Below are positions 9,981 through 19,169 of a stretch of DNA of 25,846 nucleotides, one piece after another. The stretch is from Chloromonas sp. AAM2. Taxonomy: Eukaryota; Chlorophyta; Chlorophyceae; Chlamydomonadales; Chlamydomonadaceae. The stretch covers positions 14,233 through 40,078 of the forward strand of contig QAXH01005295.1 of NCBI GenBank assembly GCA_004335635.1, given 5' to 3'. The notes under the pieces are model-generated. The model saw only the letters and a program-made list of their open reading frames with translations, made no database searches and was not told the origin of the DNA. Made by a program: the position numbers and the translations under genes. Numbering within the stretch: position 1 is the first letter of the stretch; the number at the start of each line of letters is the position of its first letter.

Positions 9981-12717
9981 CTACGCCTGCGTTGGGGTCG
10001 CGGTGGTGTGGCCACCAGTCACAGTCGATGTCACCTTGGATGCAAACGACTCGGCAGCTTTGCCGACTGCATGCATGCGCTCGGTCGCAGAGTCCAGCAC
10101 GGACTCAGCCGTTTCACGAACACCGACTACAGCCCTGCGCGGGAGGCAGCACATGATCCTGGTAAGAGCGCACAAGCCGACTGACGATCTTGAAGGTCTG
10201 TTCATGAGCAACTGCTATTGCTTGACTGTCTGTGGCAAGTTCGCAACAAACTTGACTGGATTGTGTTATTGCTGTGCTATTGCTGTGACGAGTTTGCAGC
10301 TTCACATCCACACTAACCTGCCCGGTAACTCACTTGCCCGCGGTGTGCGTGATACCCTCTGTGGTGTGTGTGGCCTGAGTGCGTACACCACTCACGTTCT
10401 CCACACCGGCCTTGTACCTGCACAATCAGGCAACAGGAGACCATGTCATGTGCAAGGCTGCTAGCGCTTAAGAGACGCAAACGAGCACGAGGGCACATGT
10501 TTGCATGCAATTGATTTTGATGGTGGGGCTTGTATTTAAATGGTAATCGCCAGCACTTGAAATACCACCAGACAAGCTGCATGCCACCACATCACTTAGA
10601 AAGACAGCACAACACAGGTACTGCTATAAAAGTGCGCATAGCATCACATGATGATTCACTTGTTGCGTCAACCATCTTAGCTTGCACGCATGTCCACGGC
10701 TGAGATCCAGGGAACACTAGCATGTTTGAAAAGGGCTCCAATCGCAGCAGGTACCCACTGACCAGTCCATCAATCGCAGCAGGTACCCACTGACCAGTCC
10801 ATCAATCGCAGCAGGTACCCACTCACCAGTCCATCAAGTTCATGACCGCCGGCTCAGCCACGCTCACTGCCATGCCTGCCACCCAGCCGGCAATCACACG
10901 AAGAAGACGGGGCACGTGTGGCAAGTTGTGGTTCCTGCAAGCATCATAGTTCTTGTTGCATTGCTCAGCCGGCTGTCTGAACAATCCAATCATATGATGA
11001 TGCATCCAAGCATATGACTGCTTCAGTCTCACAACGTGGGTATCGGCATGATTGCACAAACATTGCTGGGTGGGCAGTTGCTGCTGACCGTCACCCTTGA
11101 CAGAAGTAATCCAAAAAAGCCGACGTTCCCCAGGAGCTCACACTCACTTGCCGGACACCTGCAAAGCATAGTAAAGTGGCGAAGATGAGCGGCCCAGTGG
11201 TGACAATTATGGGCACACCTGTCAAAGTGCGTTCGACAGCATGCACAAGCGGAAGTCTTTGAACCACTTACAAAGAACACCTTGTCGTTGTGAGCTTTGA
11301 TGCCCAGAGAAACGTCCGAGTAGATAGGCACATCCTTGGGCAGTAGGAGTGTCAAGGGCAGGTACCTACAGGCCATGAATAAGCCGTCTGGGTTGGTTGG
11401 GCCGCACACACAGACAACACAGTTGTGGCTTCGTGGCTAAGATCGGCGCTTGGAATAAATTCAGAGGCACGCAGGCAGCATGCAAGTAAGTAAAAGTCAA
11501 GGAAAAAGCAACAATGGCTTTGGCAGGTGGCACAGACCAGTATAGTCAGGCAGGCAGACAGCAGTGGTAGCACCTGGCGCAGCTCACTTGGGGCAGCTGC
11601 CAGTGACAGTGTGACAGGTGCTGCGGGTAGCCGGCTACAGCGGCAGCAGGTGCTGTCAAAAACAGGCTGGCAGCAACAGTGCCTCGCTGCACTGAGCACA
11701 GCTGTACTCAGCAGCAGCAAGTAGCAGCGGTCACGAATGGTGGATGCCTCAGGAGCCCAGCTGTGCACACTATCACTACAGATATGTTTTCCCTTGCCGA
11801 CTGACCATGGGCGGTGTGGCATCCAGTGCATGATGCCATCCACGTCCAGCTTGCCACCCTTGGCTGTGGCACCTTCAGGCACAGTAATCTTCACCAGCCT
11901 GCATGTGACGCAGACAACAGGTTGGAGAGAAGCGTTTTAGTTGGTCTTTAGCATGGTGCCAGCATTACGGAGCCATGCACTACAGAACCCGGCTTGAAAG
12001 GGTTTGCACAGTGGTCAGTGTGGGTGGCCGTTATAAACCCAAAAGCGTTGGATCTGAATACAAACTGGCTGGACGACAACAGCACGCACTTGGGTTCGAT
12101 TTCAAAGCTGCCCAGAAACTTCTTGGCCAGCGTAGCCAGGATGCGGATGCGCTCACGGCCCTGTGGATCAGTAAAACAACACAATGGATGTTGAAGCTGA
12201 GCACATCCATGTCACTCGGCCAACAGGCATGCATGCGAGGGCGGCTGAACCTTCGCAGCTGCAGCAATTCCGCCAGTGTCCAGCGTTCTGCACACCGATC
12301 AAATAATCACGCACCTGGAGCTGGACGAATGGCGTGTCGAGCACGACATCCTGCAGATCAACAGTTGGTTGAGCTGGACGACCAGAGACGGGACAGCAAT
12401 CCAGCCGCAACAAAAAAAGGGACTTACCTCGTCAAAGCCTTGCAGAGCGGCCTGGTGTTCCTCCAATGTCTGCGCTTGCGCCAGCCTGCCCGAAGCAAAG
12501 CAGGGGGCAGTGACGCATTGGTGACGCACATCACGCTGGCCCCGCGGCAATGCCGCGCAGCTGAGAAACTCAGTTTACTGTTAGGCCAAATGTACTGTTG
12601 GGCATGTAATCGCGCAAGCACTGTTGGGCACAACATTGGCGCGCACCGGTTCAGTTGGCGGATCAAAGCCTTGATCTCAGGCGATGCACTGTCGTAAGTC
12701 TCGGTCTGTGCAGGCAT
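9981..12717 (-). CDS. Multi-exon protein with proline-rich hydrophobic centre; candidate MLDP/HOGP-type oil-globule protein
   Basis: Exons 12717-12647, 12485-12428, 12350-12315, 12160-12090, 11898-11806, 11365-11272, 11158-11148, 10934-10827 and 10417-10396 join in phase (188 codons). A terminal exon ends at TAG 9981 and starts near 10134, but its junction phase is unresolved. The product is roughly 235 residues: a polar N-terminus (MPAQTETYDSASPEIKALIR), a helical region, a proline-rich hydrophobic core (MPHRPWYLPLTLLLPKDVP), a helix-rich segment (AGWVAGMAVSVAEPAVMNL) and a C-terminal amphipathic helix (ESVLDSATERMHAVGKAAES). No signal peptide or classic membrane span is seen. The size, a proline cluster and amphipathic helices recall the green-algal major lipid-droplet proteins (MLDP; HOGP in Haematococcus). 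That identity is my inference from memory of the family, not a motif match. The gene itself is well supported by its splice chain. Confidence 0.7.
10741..10836 (+). repeat. Three 32-bp tandem repeats spanning a splice donor
   Basis: Units start at 10741, 10773 and 10805 with an exact 32-bp period and almost no divergence. On the minus strand the unit holds the end of exon 8 and its donor: ATGGACTG followed by GTGAGT in the copy at 10805-10836, but GTCAGT in the other two. There are no spacers, so this is not a CRISPR array. Confidence 0.97.
11148..11158 (-). other. 11-nt micro-exon
   Basis: GTGTCCGGCAA is flanked by a CTTTGCAG acceptor and a GTGAGTG donor. It joins phase 0 upstream (ending KVFF) to phase 2 downstream (KNHNLPHVP) and adds VSGK. 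Skipping it would shift the frame. Confidence 0.75.
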
Positions 12718-12881
12718 GTTGATGAAAGCACGCGAGCATCAGCACATCTCATGCTTCAACAGCTCGCCGCAAAGGGATTGCGAGATCGGGCTCTCAGATC
12801 GGCCGCTCAGATTGTACTCGTGTCCCCCTGAATCGCAGCTCTGCAGTGCACCCTGCGATGCAGACCAGTGAGATACTTTAC

Positions 12882-12977
12882 CTTCACTCCATGAGTCCAG
12901 GTGGTCCCCCCGCCTGCTGCGCTGGGTGCGAGCGTGTGAGGTGTAGTGGTGCCGGTAGTGGGCGTCGTGGTAGCCAT
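12882..12977 (-). CDS. Possible alternative first exon of the gene at 9981-12717
   Basis: An ATG at 12977 opens 32 codons rich in Thr, Pro, Gly and Ala (MATTTPTTGTTTPHTLAPSA...), ending in VK at a GTAAAG donor. A TGCCTGCACAG acceptor at 12706 would join it in phase 0 to TETYDSASPEIK. The downstream ATG at 12717 reads into the same codons without splicing (MPAQTETYDS). So either this exon is the true start, or two N-termini exist. It could instead be a chance frame. Confidence 0.4.
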
Positions 12978-13639
12978 GATAGCTGCTATTGCCTTTTGGC
13001 AAAAAGATGTGATGAATAAATTGGCTTGCTGTTGTTTCAGGGGTCTTGTACACACTGTGTTGCACAGGCCTGAAGGTTATAGGTTCAGCCGATGGTACAC
13101 GTCATCACTCACAGTTCGCAAACGTGACGTCATGACAACTTTCAAGTTTCAAATCTCCGGCGACGGGTGAGAACTTCGCGTGATACGGACAGTGGCGTCA
13201 ACTGCGTCTGCGTACACCACCATTATTGCCTCTGCTCACTATGTGAGCTGAGCCACTTGCATCGCCACCCCAGCGTTCGAACTCATTCGCACCACCTGAC
13301 ACCCAAACTACAGGAGGCAAAGGCTGCACAGCCCCAGCCGAAGCAAAGAAGACCGTGACAAGCTTGAGAGGGGCCCACCTGCTGTGACCAGCTCGGCAGG
13401 GTCAGAATTTCCTTCACATTATTGTTTGACAGGGTGGATTCACCTCTGCCCAGTATGATAGGGGATGTTGTAAATCCACTGGTAACAAACATTGGGTCGA
13501 TTCTTGCGAGTCAGTCTTCCCAGGTTGCATGCACGTCATGGCGGGCCACAACAAAAATCAAGTTCAACACCTGCAGTGCGTGTTACTCTCCACAATCCAA
13601 AAGAAGCAGTTCCGAGGGAAACGTGAAAGATTATGAGGT
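12978..13639. promoter_or_regulatory. Intergenic region between two minus-strand genes
   Basis: It contains the 3' untranslated region of SUFD (stop at 13640-13642) and the promoter region of the next minus-strand gene. Short frames on both strands lack coding character. I saw no TATA box and no clear minus-strand TGTAA signal. Confidence 0.4.
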
Positions 13640-16600
13640 TCAAGCAACTAGAACTCCCAAGTCAATCCCTTCCAGCTTGCTCCGAATGTCCGCTTGCATG
13701 CGTGTTTGCAAGCCAGGCAGCTTGAGGTGCTGAGTGACCTCAGCCCCAAAGGAGGCCACCAGCGCTTGGCGAGCTTGCATGGCAGTAATACCACGCGCCC
13801 TGCAGCAGCAACAAAAGTATAAAGTCATCATAGGAGGCGACAGATGAAGCATAATGTTTGATGCATTTGTTGTGTAACAGGCTCAAACACAATGCATAGC
13901 GACATGCACGGTCAGGCATGATTGCTGGCCCTTGCGTGGTTTGCGGCTCGTCCAATTGAGGCCTATTGAGGTGCACTAATGCCTTCGAACGCTCCAGGAG
14001 TTGGCTTGACGCGGGACGTGCTACAGTTCAGTGTGACACGATGCAGGTGTGAAGAGGGTGGGCCCCTGCCTGTAAGGACAAAACTAACGCTCTGTCTGGT
14101 CCAGATGTTGGTGTCGCAGGTGCAACCTAGATACTCAAGGTGAGCTTGCTTCCACAAGCTGGCTTGGCAGTGCCATTGAGCTCGGTTTATAGAGCATCCT
14201 CGATTCATCAAGCAGCTTCCATGTATAAAGAGCACACCCTTGTTTCCTTTGCTGTGCTGAACAGTGTATGGATGCCACAGGGGTAAGCATCTCGCACCTG
14301 AAGTAGAAAAGCTCCTCCTCTGAAAGGTTGCTGACAGCACAGCCGTGAGTGCACTTGACATCGTCCGCGATAATCTGCAACAAGTCACCATGACGATTTG
14401 GCTACTCTTCATGCGGTGTTGAGGCGAAGCGAGCAGAGATGCATCACGATGGCAGAAAGAAAATTGCTGTCAAATGATGATTGTGTCAAGTGGATGCCGG
14501 TGAACCTAAACGCTGCAACTGCAGCTGTCTCCTAGATAGGAACTTCCTAGGTGTGAGATATAAATCAACAGCAGCCTCGTGGACAAGCAAGCTTGTCTAC
14601 CCAAGACTTGAACCAAAAATCAATCATGCGTCCCGGCATGCCGAACTCTTGATACCCAGAATCTACCCAAAATTCAGCATTGGATCTGAACGCACACGAA
14701 CGATTAATGCGTCCTGGCTTGCGGGTATCGATTTTCATCCTGACCATCCCATAGATTTGGCCGATCTCTTGATATGCATCTACCCATCCCCTGCTTCGAC
14801 CCCAGTCCCCACTCTGCCCCTGTACAGTCTTCACATGCCTGCAAGTTGGGCTTGATGTTGACCGTTGCACGCGGCGCCAGTAGCAGGTTTCTGCTGAGCT
14901 GCCCAGCGTCAGTCTTTTGCGCCAGGCGGTTCACGCGCACATTCCCGTCAAACACACCCCGCGCGCTGGCTGATGCGGCAATGCACTTGTGAAGCTGGTT
15001 AGCGATGGCCTGCGCACGCAGAACAAGACACATGAATCAAACATTGAATTACAATCCAAGAGCAGCCGTGCTGTCATTTATGCTTGCTGAGACTTCATCA
15101 ACGCAGGCCTTCCTGCCACCAGCTGTCGCGCCCTTGCTTCATCCTGGCACCTCCGACCCCATGACTGTGTGTACAACTGCCTGCCCACAACTGCCTGCTG
15201 CCCGTATCCCGTTGCAACATCTCACAATCTTTGCTGGCCCACACAGCTGCCTGTCACACTCTCATACTCCTCACCTCTGGATGGTCCAGAACTAGCTTGG
15301 TGTGCAGATCATGCAGCTGGCCTGAACCCGCCAGGATAAAGTGTCGCATGGTGGTCGACGTCCTTGGGCCCGTTTGCGTCACAACCACATCATGCCTGAA
15401 CACGAACAGCCACAATCACAGTAATTGAACTGTCCCTAATCTCGTCCAGGTCTACGAGTGTAACGCAACTGACATGTGCGGGGGCGAGCAATCGGTTGCG
15501 TGACTGTAGCCCACTCTACCTGAGCAGTGGCTGTCTGCCATATGCACTGTGTCTGTGTCTGTAACCCCACCCATGTGCAGCTGTGTGCCTACCGTGTCAG
15601 TGCACCACCTAGCCGGGCCTCTGTCAAACTGTAGCTGCTGTCTTCCTCCTGCAACCAACAACACCCAGCGTGAGGCAATCCATCATCTGATGCAGCGCAG
15701 TACAGCCTATCACCCAGTGTGGCATAATGCACAACATACCGCACATCTCGTTCGCACATAGAGCAACAGTGTGTCCCATTTCAACAGGCACAAACCTGAT
15801 CATATCTGCACGCTCAACAACCTTGCAAGCAACCCAGATCTCATGAAGGCATTGCAGACGGTTGCATCTCCCAAGCAGCGCCCACACTTCTGTCACGGAC
15901 ACAGCTGTGCCCACTGGCCACGTGCTCCCTCAATCCCATATTCCTGAGGCCATGCCCCGAGCCCCTTACCTGCTCCACAAGCGTTGCCTTGATGTGCGCT
16001 GCATCTTGTGCATCCCGCACCACATACCCGTGTGTCACCTGCGTGCACACACACCACACCAACCAGCCACGTCAGATACTGGGGCATGTCCTCAGAACAT
16101 GAGTGCACACAGCTGTACAGCTATGATATTTGAAATGGTGGGTCTGCTGTGGTCGTGTGTGCAGCCCGTGGGCTACCTATTTCTGTGGCTCTGCATCACG
16201 GTTCTGGGGTGGCACAACATCCACGTTTGAGCTGGAAACTGACAAAGCGGTGATTACTGCCTTTCCAAACCGCCAGCTTCTCACCTGTGCACCTTTCCCC
16301 AGAAACAACTCTGCCACAGCGCATGCAAAATAGGCCATTGCAGTGGTGCCGTTGCTGCCGGCGTCGCGTGTGTGCTGGGCTGGGCCCACCCATTCTTCCA
16401 CCAGGCTGCAGCTGGATCCGGCGCCGGCATGCAGCAACAGCCTGGGTGCGCTGGCAGCAGTGTTGCCGGGAACGCTAGATGCTGCATGCCACGGCGCAGC
16501 AAGGTAGGAGTGCATTGAGGGCAGTGCACAACGTACACTTAAGCCGCCATACGAGCAGCAGTCAAGGACAAGCATGCATGCAACTCAACCGTCCTGGATA

Positions 16601-18812
16601 CTCCTGTTTTGGGAGGCCGGGCATGCATCAATTCAGATCATCTTGCATACCCACATCGTCCAGAAGCCAGAAGTTTCTGTCAAGTGCATTGCTTGGGGTG
16701 CACCATGCATGGGCCACTCCAGACTGTCTTGCAATTTTTCGTTGTCCAGATCTTAGCAAGTTCTTGTTGAGTACACTGATGAGATGCACCATGCATGGGT
16801 CAATTGTGCATGGATTGTGGTCACGTGACTGACTGATGGAGGTGCACCATGCATGGGCTGTGCTTGCATGACTCCATGACTCACGTGTTGATATGTGCAG
16901 TATGTACAGCGGTGCTGTGAGCGTGGCTCCGCTGGGCAGTGCCACCACCACCACATCCTGGGCGGCTGCCCCGTTGATAAGGGAGAAGGGCCCGCCACGT
17001 GCCCCCGACTGTGCACCCTGCGAGTGCAGGCGATATGGGAGGGAGCAAGGCTGAGGCTGAGCAAGGTCGGTAGTGTCAGCTTGCTTGGGTGATGATGCCA
17101 CCTTTTTCATGCGAGTGTGAACACAAAGAATCAAGTAGCAGGAGTCAACCTCTGGGCATGGCAGAAAACACACCGGATAATGGCAGAAAACACGTCCGTA
17201 GCAGTATTTTACCTCTGTACAGTACTAGAGCACGTTACCTGTATCCAGGTTTGATTTGCATTAAAAGTCCGCGTTCTGCACCAAGCGGGTGCTGTATGCC
17301 GCCAAGTCACCCACCAGCTGTTCCAGAGCTGTCTGGGGCGCCCCGACTGCCCCACCCGCATACGTGCCCTGGGGCAGGCCACTGGTGTTGCTCAGCTCAG
17401 GCCTTAGGCAGCCTGCAGACACAGCAGCAACGGCAGGTACAATGCACTCAACGACGGCCCAAGCACACAGCTGGGCAGGCCGATGCCATCAAGGCCAGCG
17501 TCGAGCCTGTCATGAGCACTGCACGCCTTGAGCTTCAGGTTGACCTTCAGCCCAAGGCCTGCTCGGTATCGAGCATTCAAAGAATTCCAACTTCGCAGGA
17601 GCTGACAAAGGCTGTGGATACGTGCTGTGGATGTGTGGAGCGGCAATGGACCCGCTCACCGTTGACCAGGACTATGTGTGTGTTTGCTGCCTCTGCAGGT
17701 ATGAGGCTGGACACAAACTCCGCAGAAACAGGCGCGTCCAAGTCAGCCGGCTGCAGGCAATGCACAGCATCTCAAACTCAGCCCAAACAGCGAGGAAATT
17801 TTAGGTCCTAGCATGCCTTGGTTCAGTTGAGGGGTGATGTGCTGCACTTCAAGTTCATGTCAGAAGTGATGTGCGTTGTGAAGACAACATAACATGCGCC
17901 CTTGATGGCTTTGCGACAGGCTGCCTAGCCAGTCCAGAGCCATGACGCGTGTGCATTGTGAGGAAAGCCTGAGCGTCCTTGATGGTTCACGACAAGCTGC
18001 CGGGCAAGTCCAGAGCCAGCAGAGTGAGGAACATAAGCCATAACTACACCGTGGTCAACAGGCCAATACTTGAAGTCTTGTGACGTGCTACCTGTCTGCT
18101 GGGCAAGTTCTACAGTTTCTGACTTGTCAGTGTTTGCAAGCTTGTGCGCATTTGTGCACAAGCAGGTGTCTTGAACCCACCATCAAGGATGTACGTAGCA
18201 GGCTGCTGATGTCAGTGTACCGGTACTCCTCATTGCGTGTGGTGGGCATACGCAAACTGGGCAGGGCCTTCCAGGATGCAGTGCGCAAAGCGGTCATGCT
18301 GCGATTTGATGCAGTTCGCCACACGTCAACTGGTGCTATAGAATTTTTGGATACCAGCCAATCATTTGCGGATACAGAGCTGAAGCACTTTGGAACCCCA
18401 TGCAGTTCTCATGCACTGCGAAATCTAGAGGTATCCATGTCCTTTGCCATGGTGAACCTGCTGAATGACGTGCTGCTACATGCAATCTCACCTGTCCGCT
18501 GCTGGCTTTTGGCTGGCTAATGCAGGAAGGTTCTTGGCCAGAAATTTGTCTTCAAGCTGCACTGCTGAGAGTGAAGCAGAGGGCCTGACAGCAAGTCCTG
18601 CCGCCGCATTGGCCCTGACGGGTGCATGCCTGGCATTTCCGCTGCGCCGTGCTGAGCTGGATGGCCCCCGGGTGGCCCCTGCAATCCGATGAGAAATAAT
18701 CGCTTTGCTGGCTGCACATCGACGCGAGAAAACGCACAGGCCGGCAGGAAGTGCACGATTTCAGTGGATTGGTGTCACCTTTGCCTTGGACTGTGCCGTG
18801 ATTGATGTGCAT
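13640..18812 (-). CDS. SUFD: SufD, plastid Fe-S cluster assembly scaffold subunit
   Basis: Thirteen exons (18812-18779, 18678-18492, 18379-18181, 17750-17660, 17412-17315, 17017-16885, 16481-16285, 16038-15970, 15648-15593, 15395-15275, 15009-14839, 14374-14298, 13799-13640) join in phase to 530 codons plus TGA. SufD pairs with SufB and the ATPase SufC to build Fe-S clusters in the plastid stroma. Family blocks are clear: RNEEYRYTDIS (about 122-132), RGGPFSLING (about 210-219), CSLVEEWVG (about 270-278), GVFDGNVRVNRLAQKTDAGQ (413-432), then the signature DDVKCTHGC (456-464) and ELFYFRARGI. His462 appears to match the cluster-assembly His360 of E. coli SufD. Residues about 12-70 are rich in Ala, Arg and Ser and poor in acids, as in a chloroplast transit peptide. 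The first exon (11 codons) is the least certain. One intron uses a GC donor. Confidence 0.93.
14375..14838 (-). other. GC-AG intron in SUFD
   Basis: Exon 11 must end ...AACTTGCAG (NLQ) and exon 12 start ATTATCGCG (IIAD) to give the conserved NLQIIADDVKC block. The intron therefore starts GCATGT and ends TTGTTGCAG. The nearest GT (in GCATGTGAAG) would break the frame. Confidence 0.8.
14590..14800 (+). repeat. Imperfect direct repeats inside a SUFD intron
   Basis: TCTACCCA recurs near 14597, 14662 and 14779. Related flanks include ATCAATCATGCGTCCCGGC versus ACGATTAATGCGTCCTGGC, and CTTGATACCC versus GCGGGTATCG. Translated on the minus strand, the repeats read as WVDAYQEIGQ, WVDSGYQEFGM and WVDKL, interleaved with KPGRI/PGRMI-like words. 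They may be a relic of a repeated sequence. Confidence 0.5.
16700..16857 (+). repeat. Three copies of GCACCATGCATGGG in a SUFD intron
   Basis: The 14-bp word begins at 16700, 16786 and 16844 in the intron between exons 6 and 7 of SUFD. Each copy contains the palindrome ATGCAT. The sequence between copies is unrelated. Confidence 0.9.
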
Positions 18813-19169
18813 AGCTCCCGACAGCGTCCAATTGCCTTAAAAACTAGGATAACAAGGAGCAACTGGGTTTGATCGCGCGAGCAGATTGTCGCGAAGTTTA
18901 CTCCTTGTCGTGTAGACGCATGCGTTCAACGCTCCTGCTTCACAACCAGCAATCCACGATGCAATCATTGAGTGATGCTGCACGTGCGCGAGAAACGTTG
19001 TGCCGGCTGAAGTTGCTTTTAAGCTTCCGGTCGTGCTTGATTTTGCACCTTTAGACCTGTACATGCACAAAACCTTCACAGCTGGGCAGTTAACAGGCTT
19101 GTGGCACACACCAGTTTGTGTTAGGCTCGTACACATCATCCCAGCAGAAGAAGTGATTGGGGCGGAGCT
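18813..19169. promoter_or_regulatory. Head-to-head promoter region, SUFD / Sec14-like gene
   Basis: These 357 bp separate the proposed SUFD start (minus, 18812) from the proposed Sec14-like start (plus, 19170). A CACGTG G-box core is at 18981-18986. No TATA box is obvious. Part may be 5' untranslated sequence; an extra upstream exon of either gene cannot be excluded. Confidence 0.5.

Noticed and set aside
10741..10836. CRISPR-like repeats
   Set aside because: The units are directly adjacent with no spacers, inside a eukaryotic gene.
11975..12697. 240-codon plus-strand open frame
   Set aside because: It lies antisense to exons e1-e4 of the minus-strand gene, whose splice sites and phases are consistent. 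The translation has no family features.
17089..17811. 240-codon plus-strand open frame
   Set aside because: It is antisense to conserved SUFD exons 4 and 5 and their introns; a shadow of the real gene.
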